From Actinomadura chibensis NBRC 106107 (lineage in GTDB: Bacteria > Actinomycetota > Actinomycetes > Streptosporangiales > Streptosporangiaceae): 64,000 bases of DNA. Location: NCBI RefSeq assembly GCF_001552135.1, contig NZ_BCQP01000017.1:124001-188000 (forward strand), in the 5' to 3' direction. Under the pieces are notes generated by a model. The model saw only the letters and a program-made list of their open reading frames with translations, was not told the DNA's origin and ran no database searches. Positions 1-8,853 of this stretch are shown piece by piece; within the stretch, counting starts at the first letter, position 1, and every line of letters starts with the position of its first letter. A program made the translations under genes and the position numbers.

Positions 1-248
1 AACAGCGTGCCGCCCTGGAGGACGCCGTCCACCCAGATGCCGAAGATGCGGCCCGCGTCCCTCGCCTGCTTCTCGGCGTAGGAGTCGAGGTAGGCGCGGG
101 CGGTGTCCTCGTCCACGATCGCGTGTCCCCACGGGATGTACTCGATGATGTCGTCGCGGACCCGTCCGACGTGCTCGGCGAACTCGGCGGCCTGCCACGG
201 CTCCAGCGGGCGCAGCTCGGCGTCGTCGGCGAGCCGGTGAGCGAACAT
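1..248 (-). CDS. GNAT-family acetyltransferase, N-terminal part (cut by window edge)
   Basis: The reverse strand carries an open frame from an ATG at 248 to the window edge, giving 82 residues that begin MFAHRLADDAELRPLEPW. The N-terminal strand-helix pattern, followed by EYIPWGHAIVDEDTARAYL and then FGIWVDGVLQGGTLF, resembles RimJ/RimL-type GNAT acetyltransferases, which acetylate ribosomal-protein N-termini or small amines using acetyl-CoA. The acetyl-CoA binding motif lies beyond the edge, so substrate and completeness cannot be judged. It is divergently oriented to the MaoC-like gene, with about 107 bp between them. Confidence 0.7.
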   Translation of the reverse strand, partial: MFAHRLADDAELRPLEPWQAAEFAEHVGRVRDDIIEYIPWGHAIVDEDTARAYLDSYAEKQARDAGRIFGIWVDGVLQGGTL

Positions 249-355
249 GGAGGGCCTCCCCAGGGGTTATGGACTGATCGTCTGCCGTATACCGTATGGC
301 CGTTTCGTCGGCTCCCGGTCACCCCGCGCGCGGGCGGACCCGGCATCCTGGACGC

Positions 356-847
356 ATGACGACCAGCACGCGGGCCCTCGGCGGCGACTTCCCCTCCCCC
401 ATCACCGACCGCTACTTCGAGGACTACGAGACCGGCGCGACGTACGAGTACGGCCACGTCACCCTCACCGAGGCCGAGATCGTCGAGTTCGCCCGCCGGT
501 TCGACCCGCAGCCCATCCACATCGACCCCGGCTTCGCCGCCACCGGGCCGTTCGGGGGCATCATCGCCAGCGGCTGGCACACCGGCTCGATCATGATGCG
601 GCTGTTCGCGGACCATTTCCTGTCGCGGGTGGCGAGCCTCGCCTCCCCCGGCGTGGACGAGCTGCGCTGGCCCGCGCCCGTCCGGCCGGGCGACACGCTG
701 CGGCTGCGCGTCGCCGTCCTGGAGGCGCGGGCGTCGCGGTCCAAGCCGGACCGCGGGATCGTCCGCACGCGGGCCGAGCTGCTCAACCAGGACGACCGGA
801 CCGTCCTGCACACCCTCCCGGCGAACCTGCTCGCCCGGCGCCCCTAG
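356..847 (+). CDS. MaoC-like (R)-hydratase/dehydratase, hotdog fold
   Basis: A 163-residue protein with the single-domain MaoC layout. The family hydrates or dehydrates enoyl-CoA type substrates. The hydratase segment is visible around residues 50-75 (FDPQPIHIDPGFAATGPFGG followed by IIASGWHT), where the Asp and His of the catalytic pair are expected. The ATG at 356 is chosen because the protein then begins MTTSTRALGGDFPSPITDRY, typical of the family; a longer reading from 296 adds a low-complexity leader. The gene overlaps the convergent pcrA stop by 4 bp. The physiological substrate cannot be read from the sequence. Confidence 0.85.
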   Translation: MTTSTRALGGDFPSPITDRYFEDYETGATYEYGHVTLTEAEIVEFARRFDPQPIHIDPGFAATGPFGGIIASGWHTGSIMMRLFADHFLSRVASLASPGVDELRWPAPVRPGDTLRLRVAVLEARASRSKPDRGIVRTRAELLNQDDRTVLHTLPANLLARRP

Positions 848-3102
848 AGCTTCTCGATCGTCGCGTACCGCAGCACGAGCGTGCGGACGCCGTAGTCGCC
901 GCCGAAGTCGACGCTCGCCTTCTGCCCGTCGTCGTACACCGACACGACCGTGCCGAGCCCGAACGCGTCGTGGGTGACCTTGTCGCCGGGCGACAGCGCC
1001 GGGACGGGGCGGTTCCCCGGCGAGCGCACCCCGGGCCGCGCCGCGACCCGCGACATGGCCGACCCGGACGTCGAGGACGCCTCCCGCTCCCACTCGACCA
1101 GCGGCCTCGGCACCTCGCCGAGGAACCGGGACGGCGGGTTCACCTGCGGCGCGCCCCACGAGCTGCGCATCGCGGCCCGCGAGACGTAGAGCCGCTGCCG
1201 CGCCCGCGTGATGCCGACGTAGGCGAGGCGGCGCTCCTCTTCGAGCTCCTTGGGGTTGCTCATGGCGCGCAGGTGCGGGAAGACGCCGTCCTCCATGCCG
1301 GTGAGGAAGACGACGGGGAATTCGAGCCCCTTCGCCGTGTGCAGCGTCATCAGCGTGACGACGCCGTCGTCGGTCTGCTCGGGCCGCTCGCCGGGCGGGA
1401 CGGGCCCGCCCTTGGCGCCGCCGGGGATCGAGTCGGCGTCGGCGACCAGCGCGACCTGCTCCAGGAACTCGGGGAGCCTGCCCTCGGCGGGCTCGCCGTC
1501 GAGCCGCTCCTCGAACTCGCGGGCGACGGCTTCGAGCTCCTGGAGGTTCTCGACGCGGGTCTCGTCCTGCGGGTCCTTGGACGCCTGCAGCTCGGCGAGG
1601 TAGCCGCTGGCCTTCAGCACCTCCGCGACCAGGTCGGCGGGGGTGAGGGTCTCGGCGGCGGCGCGCAGCTCGTCCAGCAGGGCGACGAAGTCGCGGACGG
1701 CGTTGAGCGAGCGGGTGGCGAGGCCGGGCACCTCGTCCGGGACGCGGAGCGCCTGCCAGAACGACACGCGCTCGCGGGACGCGTACGCCTCCACGCACGC
1801 CTCGGCCCGGTCGCCGATGCCGCGCTTCGGCACGTTCAGGATGCGGCGCAGCGAGACGGCGTCCTCGGGGTTGGCGAGGCAGCGCAGGTAGGCGAGCGCG
1901 TCGCGGATCTCCTTGCGCTCGTAGAACCGGACGCCGCCGACGACCTTGTACGGCAGCCCGACGCGGATGAACACTTCTTCAAAGACACGGGACTGCGCGT
2001 TGGTGCGGTAGAACACGGCGACGTCGCCCGGACGGGCCTCGCCGTCGTCGGACAGCCGGTCGACCTCGCGGGCGACGAACGCGGCCTCGTCGTGCTCGTT
2101 GTCGGCCACATAGCCGACGATCTTGTGCCCCTCGCCCTGGTCGGACCAGAGCTTCTTCGGCTTGCGGTCGGCGTTGCGCTCGATGACCGCGTTCGCGGCC
2201 GACAGGATCGTCTGCGTGGAGCGGTAGTTCTGCTCAAGCAGGATCGTCGTCGCGTCGGGGTAGTCGCGCTCGAACTCCAGGATGTTGCGGATCGTGGCGC
2301 CGCGGAACGCGTAGATCGACTGGTCGGCGTCGCCGACGACGCACAGCTCCGCCGCGCCGATCCCCTCCACCGGGGCGGTCAGCTCGCGGACAAGCTCGTA
2401 CTGCGCGTGGTTCGTGTCCTGGTACTCGTCGACGAGGACGTGCCGGAACCTGCGCCGGTAGTGCTCGGCCGCCTCCGGGAAGACCTGGAGCAGGTTGACC
2501 GTGAGCATGATCAGGTCGTCGAAGTCCATGGCGCCGGCCTGCTGGAGCCGCGCCTGGTACATCTCGTACGCCTCGGCGAGCGTCTGCTCCATGTGCGTGG
2601 ACGCCCGCGCCTTGAACGTCTCGTAGTCGATCAGCTCGTTCTTCAGGTTCGACACCTGCGCGCTGAACGACTTCGGCGGGTACCGCTTCGGGTCGAGGTC
2701 GAGCTCGCGGCAGACGAGCGCCATCAGCCGGTTCGCGTCGGCCTGGTCGTAGATCGAGAACGTCGTCGGGAAGCCGAGCCGCTTGGCCTCGCGCCGCAGG
2801 ATGCGCACGCACGCCGAGTGGAACGTCATCACCCACATGGCGCGCGAGCGGGGCCCGACCAGGGCGTCCACCCGCTCCTTCATCTCGGCCGCGGCCTTGT
2901 TGGTGAAGGTGATCGCGAGGATCTGGCCGGGGTGGACGTCGCGCTCGCCGAGCAGGTGCGCGATGCGGTGCGTGAGTACCCGCGTCTTGCCGGAGCCCGC
3001 GCCCGCGACGATCAGCAGGGGGCCGCCGGAGTGCAGGACGGCGTCGCGCTGCTGCGGGTTGAGGCCGTCGAGCAAGGGGTTGGCTTCGGTCTTCGACATC
3101 AT
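844..3102 (-). CDS. pcrA: ATP-dependent DNA helicase PcrA (UvrD/Rep superfamily 1)
   Basis: A 752-residue 3'-5' superfamily-1 helicase acting in nucleotide excision repair and replication-fork maintenance. All helicase motifs are visible: Walker A GAGSGKT (about residues 34-40), motif Ia TFTNKAAAEMKERV, motif II DEYQDTN, motif III VGDADQSIYAFRGA, motif IV LEQNYRST, motif V TLHTAKGLEFPVVF and motif VI AYVGITRARQRLYV. The C-terminal 50 residues (GDKVTHDAFGLGTVVSVYDD) form the Tudor-like domain that contacts RNA polymerase in this family. The start is one of two adjacent ATGs (3102 or 3099); the reading can extend to 3153, but the extra residues look non-conserved. No strong ribosome binding site is seen. 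Confidence 0.97.
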   Translation of the reverse strand: MMSKTEANPLLDGLNPQQRDAVLHSGGPLLIVAGAGSGKTRVLTHRIAHLLGERDVHPGQILAITFTNKAAAEMKERVDALVGPRSRAMWVMTFHSACVRILRREAKRLGFPTTFSIYDQADANRLMALVCRELDLDPKRYPPKSFSAQVSNLKNELIDYETFKARASTHMEQTLAEAYEMYQARLQQAGAMDFDDLIMLTVNLLQVFPEAAEHYRRRFRHVLVDEYQDTNHAQYELVRELTAPVEGIGAAELCVVGDADQSIYAFRGATIRNILEFERDYPDATTILLEQNYRSTQTILSAANAVIERNADRKPKKLWSDQGEGHKIVGYVADNEHDEAAFVAREVDRLSDDGEARPGDVAVFYRTNAQSRVFEEVFIRVGLPYKVVGGVRFYERKEIRDALAYLRCLANPEDAVSLRRILNVPKRGIGDRAEACVEAYASRERVSFWQALRVPDEVPGLATRSLNAVRDFVALLDELRAAAETLTPADLVAEVLKASGYLAELQASKDPQDETRVENLQELEAVAREFEERLDGEPAEGRLPEFLEQVALVADADSIPGGAKGGPVPPGERPEQTDDGVVTLMTLHTAKGLEFPVVFLTGMEDGVFPHLRAMSNPKELEEERRLAYVGITRARQRLYVSRAAMRSSWGAPQVNPPSRFLGEVPRPLVEWEREASSTSGSAMSRVAARPGVRSPGNRPVPALSPGDKVTHDAFGLGTVVSVYDDGQKASVDFGGDYGVRTLVLRYATIEKL

Positions 3103-3397
3103 GTGCGAGTCTACGGCGCTCGGCCGACGTTTTTGGGCGCGTCCCGTTCCCACGCGTGGCCGGAGGCGTTCCCAAGGTCACCGGTCCGGATGAGGACAAC
3201 CCCGTCAGGAAAGCCCTTTCCCGCTTGACTCGGTCTTGTGACCAGCGGAGCGTTAATCGCGCGGAGAGGTCCGCGTCCCGCGCCGGGACGCGGCGGCCCG
3301 GAGCTTCCACGACCGGATCACCCCGGTGCCGCATGCCCTTCCGCGACCGCGTAGGGCCAGCAGGGGCCCACGCACGGTGATGGGAGAGGTGGAGTCG

Positions 3398-4867
3398 ATG
3401 ACGGTCCACCAGGAGCAGTCCCACCTATCGCAAGGCCGTCCGGCACGGGGAACGGAGGTCCCCGAAGGGCACGCCGGGCGGCTCGCGCCGCGGTTCCGCG
3501 TCGAAGGGGCGGCCGAGGCCGCCGACCGTCCGGCCGAGCGGCCGGTGCCGATCCCGGTGCCGAGCCCGACCGGGCACAGGTTCCTCATCTACAAGCAGGA
3601 CCCGTCCGTGACCGAGCTGGGCGTCCGGCCGGTGTTCGTCCCGACGGTCGTGCTGAACGGCCCGGCGGACGCCCGCGTCCAGACCGACCTCGCCGGGGTC
3701 ACGCCGGTCGCCCGCAACGCCGGGGGCGACTTCGTCTTCACGCCCAACACGCCGCAGTTCGACTGCGCGCACGCGTTCGCGGTCGTCCGGCAGACCTTAG
3801 CGATGTACGAGCGGCACAACGGCGGCGACCCGATCCCGTTCGCGTGGAACGTGAACGGCAACACCGACCGCATCACGGTGTTCCCGCACGCGGGGACGGG
3901 CGCCAACGCGTTCTACAGCAGGACGGCCAAGGCCCTGAAGTTCCTCTTCTTCACGCCGCAGGGCCAGCCGCCCGCGAACGCGGTGTTCACGTGCCGGTCG
4001 CTGGACATCGTCTCCCACGAGACGGGCCACGCGATCCTGGACGGGCTCAAGCCCGGCTGGCTGTCGGCGGGCAACCCGCCGCAGACGGGCGGCCTGCACG
4101 AGTCGTTCGGCGACCTGACCGCGATCTTCCTGACGCTGGCGCAGCCGGACCAGGCGGAGGCGTTCGTCGCGCTCACCAAGGCCAACCTGCACGACAAGTC
4201 GTTCCTGCCCGCGCTCGCCGAGGAGTTCGGCAAGGCGCTCGGCATGCCCGCGGGCCTCCGCAACGCCGACAACGACCTCACGCTGAGCCAGGTCAGCAAC
4301 GAGGTCCACGCGATCTCGCAGGTGTTCACCGGCGCGGTGTACGACGTGCTGGCCGACGTCTACGCGTTCGAGCTCGGGCGCAGGCGGCGCACCGAGGACC
4401 CGTCGATCGTGCTGATCGACGTCGCGGCGCGGCTGTGCCGGCTGCTGTTCGACGCGATCGTGGCGTCCCCGGCGACCGGCGCCAGGTACGTGGACGTCGC
4501 GAACAAGATGCTTCAGGTCTCGGCGGGCCGCGGCGACCCCGCGATCTACCGGACGTTCATCCGCAACCGGTTCGCGGTCCGGGAGATCACGACGGCGGCG
4601 ACCCCGCTGACCGACCTGATGAGCGGGGTGATGCGGATGACCGACGCCGAGTACACCGGCGACGGGCGGGACGTCACCGAGGTCGAGGCGCACGACGAGC
4701 TGTCCGCGAGCCTGCGCGCCGAGCAGGACAGGTCGCGCTGCTGCGGCACGATGCAGATGCCGGAGTACCAGGTCGTCGCGCCGGAGCGGCTGGCCAAGCG
4801 GGGGCCGCTGGAGGACGATGACATCCTGCGAGGCGAACTCGACGAGCTGCGCCGCGCGTTCAAGTAG
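3398..4867 (+). CDS. M4-like (thermolysin-type) gluzincin metallopeptidase, apparently cytoplasmic
   Basis: A 489-residue zinc metallopeptidase. HETGH at residues 207-211 supplies two zinc-binding His and the catalytic Glu. HESFGDLTA about 28 residues later supplies the third ligand Glu (about 235) and the Asp seen in thermolysins. VHAISQVFTGAVYDVL around residue 304 matches the thermolysin His231 region. The ATG at 3398 sits directly after a purine-rich GGAGAGGTGGAG; an ATG at 3380 is the alternative. No signal peptide is evident, as in protealysin-type M4 enzymes, but the usual short protealysin propeptide is not recognisable. The next gene is a probable emfourin inhibitor 42 bp downstream, so protease and inhibitor are likely co-transcribed. 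The C-terminal 110 residues are unassigned. Confidence 0.85.
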   Translation: MTVHQEQSHLSQGRPARGTEVPEGHAGRLAPRFRVEGAAEAADRPAERPVPIPVPSPTGHRFLIYKQDPSVTELGVRPVFVPTVVLNGPADARVQTDLAGVTPVARNAGGDFVFTPNTPQFDCAHAFAVVRQTLAMYERHNGGDPIPFAWNVNGNTDRITVFPHAGTGANAFYSRTAKALKFLFFTPQGQPPANAVFTCRSLDIVSHETGHAILDGLKPGWLSAGNPPQTGGLHESFGDLTAIFLTLAQPDQAEAFVALTKANLHDKSFLPALAEEFGKALGMPAGLRNADNDLTLSQVSNEVHAISQVFTGAVYDVLADVYAFELGRRRRTEDPSIVLIDVAARLCRLLFDAIVASPATGARYVDVANKMLQVSAGRGDPAIYRTFIRNRFAVREITTAATPLTDLMSGVMRMTDAEYTGDGRDVTEVEAHDELSASLRAEQDRSRCCGTMQMPEYQVVAPERLAKRGPLEDDDILRGELDELRRAFK

Positions 4868-4909
4868 CGCACGGCGGACGGTCGGGACGGTGGGAAGGCG
4901 GCGGGCGGC

Positions 4910-5221
4910 ATGCGCGTGAAGGTCGAGAGCACCGGCGGTTTCACCGGCCGGGACACCGTCGTCGCGCAGTACGACACCGCCGACCTTCCCGCCGCGCGGG
5001 CCGGGCGCGTCCGCGCGGCGGTGGACGCGCTCGCCGCCGCGCGGGAACGCGGCGACGAGGGCGAGATCGGCGCGGACCTCCCGGCCTACCGGATCACGGT
5101 CTCCGAGCCGGACGCGGCCGGGGAGCCCCGCGTCTTCGAGGTGCGGGGCGACCCGACCGCGGGCGCGCCGTCCGTCCTCGGCGACCTGCTACCGGAGCCG
5201 GGGCCGGGGCCGGACGGCTGA
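4910..5221 (+). CDS. Emfourin-type (M4in) protease inhibitor
   Basis: A 103-residue small protein beginning MRVKVESTGGFTGRDTVVAQ. The short first strand followed by the GGF(A/T)G motif, and then LPAARAGRVRAAVDAL, fits the emfourin family, proteinaceous inhibitors of protealysin-like M4 peptidases usually encoded beside their target. It has no signal peptide, matching the apparent cytoplasmic location of the upstream M4-like peptidase. It starts 42 bp after that gene with a GGGAAGG-like ribosome binding site. The family call rests on motif recognition and gene context. Its C-terminal 25 residues are Pro/Gly-rich and probably disordered. Confidence 0.75.
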   Translation: MRVKVESTGGFTGRDTVVAQYDTADLPAARAGRVRAAVDALAAARERGDEGEIGADLPAYRITVSEPDAAGEPRVFEVRGDPTAGAPSVLGDLLPEPGPGPDG

Positions 5222-5232
5222 CCCGCGCCCGC

Positions 5233-5619
5233 TCAGCGGGTCTTGCGGTGCTCGAACGCGGACTCGGCGGCGGCGTGGACGGTCGCGAGGTCCGCCCCCG
5301 TCGCGGCCATGGACGCCGCCGCCACCGCGCCCTCGACCAGCGGCGCGTCGGCGAGCAGGAGGTCGGCGCGCTCGGCGTCCTCGATCAGCGTCCGGGCGGT
5401 GAGGACGGAGCTGCCGAGGTCGGCGAGCAGGACGACGCCGTCGCCGCCGTCCGCCGCCGCGACGGCGGCCTCGGCAAGGTCGATGCTCGTGCCGAGCCCG
5501 CCCTCGGCGTCGCCTCCGGCGGGCTCGACGACGGCCTGCCCGACGCCCATCGCGCGGGCGACCTCCGCGACGCCGTCCGCGAGCGTCCGACTGTGCGAGA
5601 TGATCACGATCCCGACCAC
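5233..5619 (-). CDS. dhaM: Dihydroxyacetone kinase phosphotransfer subunit DhaM (EIIA-mannose type)
   Basis: A 128-residue EIIA-mannose-fold protein that accepts phosphate from PEP via EI and HPr and rephosphorylates the ADP held on DhaL. It begins VVGIVIISHSRTLADGVAEV, with the phospho-accepting His at residue 9. The core motif LLADLGSSVLTARTLIE is typical. The start is a GTG only 2 nt after the dhaL stop, preceded by GGGGAGGG inside dhaL, implying translational coupling. Unlike the longer DhaM of enterobacteria, it has no fused HPr or EI domain. It is the last gene of dhaK-dhaL-dhaM and ends 11 bp from the convergent emfourin gene. Confidence 0.92.
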   Translation of the reverse strand: MVGIVIISHSRTLADGVAEVARAMGVGQAVVEPAGGDAEGGLGTSIDLAEAAVAAADGGDGVVLLADLGSSVLTARTLIEDAERADLLLADAPLVEGAVAAASMAATGADLATVHAAAESAFEHRKTR

Positions 5620-5621
5620 GG

Positions 5622-6248
5622 TCAGCCCTCCCCGGCGACGTCGGCGAGCGCGCTCAGGATCAGGGCCGTGGACGCCGCGCCCGGGTCCAGGTGCCCGACG
5701 CTGCGCGCCCCGAGGTAGCTCGCCCGCCCCTTCCGCGCCTGCATCGGGACGGTCTCCTCCGCCCCCTTCGCCGCCGCGTCGGCCGCAGCCCGCACGCATC
5801 CGGCGAGGTCGGAGCCGTCCGCGAGCGCCGCGTCGTAGGCGTCGGCGGCCGGGGCGAGCGCGTCGACCATCGTCTTGTCGCCCCGCTCGGCCTTGCCCAG
5901 CTCCTGGACGCCGTCGAGCGCGGCGCGGAGGGCGGTTCCGAGGGCGGCGGCGTCCACGTCCGCGGCGTCGCCGAGGGCCTTGCCCGCGCGGCGGAGCGCC
6001 GTCCCGTACAGCGGGCCGGACGCGCCGCCCGTCTTCGACACGATCGCCCGGCCCGCCGCGATCAGCACCTTCCCGGGCGGGGCGTCGTCGCCGGGGAGCG
6101 CTCCAACGGCGGCGCGGAAGCCCCGGTCGAGGTTGTGGCCGTGGTCGCCGTCGCCGATGTCCGCGTCCAGGCGGGAGAGGCGGTCGGCGTCGGCGGCGAC
6201 CAGGTCGGCGGCGTGCCCGATCCAGTCCGCGAGGTCGGCGCTCCTCAT
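5622..6248 (-). CDS. dhaL: Dihydroxyacetone kinase ADP-binding subunit DhaL
   Basis: A 208-residue all-helical nucleotide-binding subunit that transfers phosphate from its tightly bound ADP/ATP to dihydroxyacetone on DhaK. The Mg-nucleotide motifs are clear: [19 protein letters not shown] near residues 27-45, [18 protein letters not shown] near 72-89, and the C-terminal [14 protein letters not shown]. The ATG at 6248 overlaps the dhaK stop in an ATGA junction, indicating coupled translation. With dhaM it makes a PEP-dependent system, not an ATP-dependent single-chain kinase. Confidence 0.96.
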   Translation of the reverse strand: MRSADLADWIGHAADLVAADADRLSRLDADIGDGDHGHNLDRGFRAAVGALPGDDAPPGKVLIAAGRAIVSKTGGASGPLYGTALRRAGKALGDAADVDAAALGTALRAALDGVQELGKAERGDKTMVDALAPAADAYDAALADGSDLAGCVRAAADAAAKGAEETVPMQARKGRASYLGARSVGHLDPGAASTALILSALADVAGEG

Positions 6249-7240
6249 CGTCCCCACCGGAGCCCGGGGGTCTCGACGGGGGCGTCCCACAGCCGGACCA
6301 GCTCGGGCGTCGCCCGGCACACGCTGATCATGCAGCCCGCCATCTCCAGGCTCGTGACGTACGGCCCGACCAGGGGACGGACGACGGTCGCGCCGTGCCC
6401 CGCGAGCCATTCGGCCGCCGCCGCGTAGGCGACGTACTGCTCGATCAGCGGCGTCCCGCCCATGCCGTTGACGAGCACGAGCACCTCGGAGCCGGACAGC
6501 GGCATGTCCGCGTCGATCGCGGTCAGCGCGGCGTCCACGATCTCGGTCGCGGTGCCGATCTTGACGCGTTCGCGGCCCGGCTCGCCGTGGATGCCGATGC
6601 CGAGCTCCATCTCGTCCTCGCCGAGCTCGAACGTCGGCGTCCCGGCGGCCGGGACGGTGACGGACGACAGCGCCACCCCGAACGACCGGCTGCGCTCGTT
6701 CACCTCGCGCGCCACGGCGGCGACGGCGTCGAGCGCCGCGCCCTCCTCGGCCAGCGCGCCCGCGATCTTCTCGACGAACAGGGTGGCGCCGGTGCCGCGC
6801 CGCCCGGCGGTGAACGTGCTGTCCTCGACGGCGACGTCGTCGTCGACGAGCACGGAGGTGACCTCGATGTCCTCGTCCTCGGCCAGCTCGGCGGCAAGCT
6901 GGAAGTTCATGACGTCGCCGGTGTAGTTCTTGACGATCAGGAGCACGCCCGCGCCGCCGTTCACCGCCATCGTCGCGGCGATGATCTGGTCCGGCACGGG
7001 GGAGGTGAACACCTCGCCGCAGCAGGCGGCGTCCAGCATCCCGTGGCCGACGAACCCGGCGTGCAGCGGCTCGTGCCCGGACCCGCCGCCCGACACGAGG
7101 CCGACCTTCCCGGCGCGCGGCGCGTCCCCGCGCACGACCGTCCCGCTCTCCGGATCGACGCGCAGCGAGGGATGCGCGGCGGCCAGGCCGCGCAGCGCGT
7201 CGGAGACCACGTCCGCCGGGGCGTTGATGAGTTTGCGCAT
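6245..7240 (-). CDS. dhaK: Dihydroxyacetone kinase substrate-binding subunit DhaK
   Basis: A 331-residue DhaK that binds dihydroxyacetone covalently through a hemiaminal to His. The catalytic His is at about residue 218 in [11 protein letters not shown]. The [15 protein letters not shown] segment around residues 51-65 forms the substrate loop with a second conserved His (about 56). Length and domain order match the family. It is the first gene of the dhaKLM operon. A 150-bp intergenic region separates it from the divergent PIG-L gene and probably holds the promoter; no DhaR-type activator is adjacent. The product, dihydroxyacetone phosphate, enters glycolysis. Confidence 0.97.
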   Translation of the reverse strand: MRKLINAPADVVSDALRGLAAAHPSLRVDPESGTVVRGDAPRAGKVGLVSGGGSGHEPLHAGFVGHGMLDAACCGEVFTSPVPDQIIAATMAVNGGAGVLLIVKNYTGDVMNFQLAAELAEDEDIEVTSVLVDDDVAVEDSTFTAGRRGTGATLFVEKIAGALAEEGAALDAVAAVAREVNERSRSFGVALSSVTVPAAGTPTFELGEDEMELGIGIHGEPGRERVKIGTATEIVDAALTAIDADMPLSGSEVLVLVNGMGGTPLIEQYVAYAAAAEWLAGHGATVVRPLVGPYVTSLEMAGCMISVCRATPELVRLWDAPVETPGLRWGR

Positions 7241-7390
7241 GTCTCAGCTCTACCCTGGCTAACGCCAGCATCCCAGACCTAATCCCCGATCTTCCTACGA
7301 ATCCCCTGATAGTGCGCACATCGCCAGGGATGTCACCGGGGGCGCCGCCGGGGCCCGGGGCGCCGGTCACGCCGACTGTTCACAGACTTT

Positions 7391-8134
7391 ATGGTTGAAG
7401 TCGTGACCACTGTTCTGGACGACGGCGAGCTGCGGCGGATCCTGGTAGTGATGGCACACCCCGACGACGTCGACTTCGGCGCCGCCGGGACGGTCGCGGG
7501 CTGGACGGACCGCGGGATCGAGGTCGTGTACCTCATGGTCACCGACGGCGACGCGGGCGGCTTCGACGACGGCGTCACCCGCGCCGAGATGGCCGCGCTG
7601 CGCCGCGACGAGCAGCGCGCCGCGGCCAAGTGCGTCGGGGTGTCCGACGTCCGCTGGCTCGGCTACCCCGACGGCCGGGTCGAAGCGACGCTGGACCTGC
7701 GCCGCGACATCACCCGCGAGATCCGCCGGGTGCGGCCCGACCGGGTCGTGATGCCGAGCCCGGAACGCAACTACGAGCGGATCCACCCGAGCCACCCCGA
7801 CCACCGGGCGGTGGGCTCGGCCGCGCTCGACGCCGTCTACCCGGACGCGCGCAACCCGTACGCGTTCCCGGAGCTCCTCGCCGACGAGGGCCTCGAAGCC
7901 TGGACGGCCCGCGAGGTCTGGCTGAGCGGCGGCCCGGCCGTGAACCACTACGTCGACATCACCGAGCGGTTCGACCGCAAGCTGAACGCGCTGCGCGCCC
8001 ACGCCAGCCAGACCGCGCACATGGGCGACGGCCTGCCGACCATGCTGCGGGGCTGGCTGTCGGCGAACGCCGCCGCCGGGGGCCTCCCGGAGGGACGGCT
8101 CGCCGAGGCGTTCCAGGTCGTCAACACCGCCTGA
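7391..8134 (+). CDS. PIG-L family zinc-dependent deacetylase
   Basis: A 247-residue LmbE/PIG-L fold enzyme that removes acetyl groups from N-acetylglucosaminyl-type substrates. The zinc and catalytic motifs are intact: AHPDD at residues 22-26 and HPSHPDH at 132-138. Actinomycete members include mycothiol-pathway MshB and Mca, antibiotic tailoring enzymes and uncharacterised paralogues. No neighbouring gene indicates which substrate applies here. Start ATG 7391 is preceded by a rather AT-rich segment but no strong ribosome binding site; GTG 7403 is an alternative. Confidence 0.88.
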   Translation: MVEVVTTVLDDGELRRILVVMAHPDDVDFGAAGTVAGWTDRGIEVVYLMVTDGDAGGFDDGVTRAEMAALRRDEQRAAAKCVGVSDVRWLGYPDGRVEATLDLRRDITREIRRVRPDRVVMPSPERNYERIHPSHPDHRAVGSAALDAVYPDARNPYAFPELLADEGLEAWTAREVWLSGGPAVNHYVDITERFDRKLNALRAHASQTAHMGDGLPTMLRGWLSANAAAGGLPEGRLAEAFQVVNTA

Positions 8135-8137
8135 GAA

Positions 8138-8176
8138 AACCGCCCGCGGAAACCGCCCGCGGAAATGGTCCGCGGA
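8138..8176. repeat. Three tandem 13-bp units
   Basis: Immediately after the PIG-L stop, the unit AACCGCCCGCGGA occurs twice exactly and a third time as AATGGTCCGCGGA. Each unit contains CCGCGG. The array is too short and unspaced for a CRISPR. It may be a slippage product or part of a weak terminator. Confidence 0.7.
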
Positions 8177-8309
8177 ATCGCGCGTAGATTCCGCCTTAAT
8201 CGGCTTGAACCAGTATTGAGACCTCACGGTCCAAATACATTCCCTCACATGCCGTAATCGACCCAAGACCGGGCATGTGGCCCCCTGTGACAGGACACGG
8301 GGGGTTGTC

Positions 8310-8771
8310 ATGCCGCATGAGATCGAGGCCACCGCCACGTCCCGGGCCGCGCCCGACGTGATCTTCAAGCACCTCTGCGTGGCGGAGAGCTGGGACGAGT
8401 GGGGCGGGTTCTGGGTGCGGGCGGCGCGGCGGGAGGCCGCGGGCACGGAGCATCCGAACGGGGTCGGGGCCGTCCGGCGGGTCCGGCCGCGGCGCGAGGA
8501 GGTCGTCGCCTGGGACCCGCCCCGCCACTACGGCTACGTCGTGCTGACCGGGCCGCCGCCGCGCGGGCTCCGCGCGGACGTGACCCTCGAACCGCACGCC
8601 GCCGGGATGACGCTGATCCGCTGGCGCGGCGCGTTCGACGGGTTCCCGGGCACCGGGCCGTTCACGCGGGCGGTGCTGCGCCGCCGGCTCCGCGCGTACG
8701 CGCGGCGGGTCGCGCTGCACGCCGAGCGCTGCGAGCCGGGCTGCCCGGCCCGCCTTCCAGGGGCGCTCTGA
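8310..8771 (+). CDS. SRPBCC (START-like) domain protein
   Basis: A 153-residue protein with the pattern of a polyketide cyclase/Bet v1-like ligand-binding domain. The N-terminal strand EIEATATSRAAPDVIFKHL is followed by a helix containing WDEWGGFW, the central strands, and the long C-terminal helix FTRAVLRRRLRAYARRVALH. The ATG at 8310 follows a GGGGG-rich stretch. The upstream 130 bp contain an inverted repeat, CACATGCC near 8246 and GGCATGTG near 8272. Ligand and role are unknown. The next gene, a secreted serine hydrolase, lies 82 bp downstream on the same strand. Confidence 0.75.
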   Translation: MPHEIEATATSRAAPDVIFKHLCVAESWDEWGGFWVRAARREAAGTEHPNGVGAVRRVRPRREEVVAWDPPRHYGYVVLTGPPPRGLRADVTLEPHAAGMTLIRWRGAFDGFPGTGPFTRAVLRRRLRAYARRVALHAERCEPGCPARLPGAL

Positions 8772-8853
8772 CGCGCCGTCCGGACGCGCGCCGACCGCGC
8801 GCGCCTCCGGCCGCACCCCTCATCGGGGAAGTCGCACGAGTTCGGGGGGATCG

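Noticed and set aside
247..3228. A 993-codon open frame on the + strand opposite pcrA.
   Set aside because: It mirrors pcrA and its neighbour, has Arg/Leu/Val/Asp-rich composition without domains, and pcrA has every helicase motif. It is a GC-bias shadow.
8138..8176. CRISPR-like repeat.
   Set aside because: Units are 13 bp, directly adjacent with no spacers, and only three in number.
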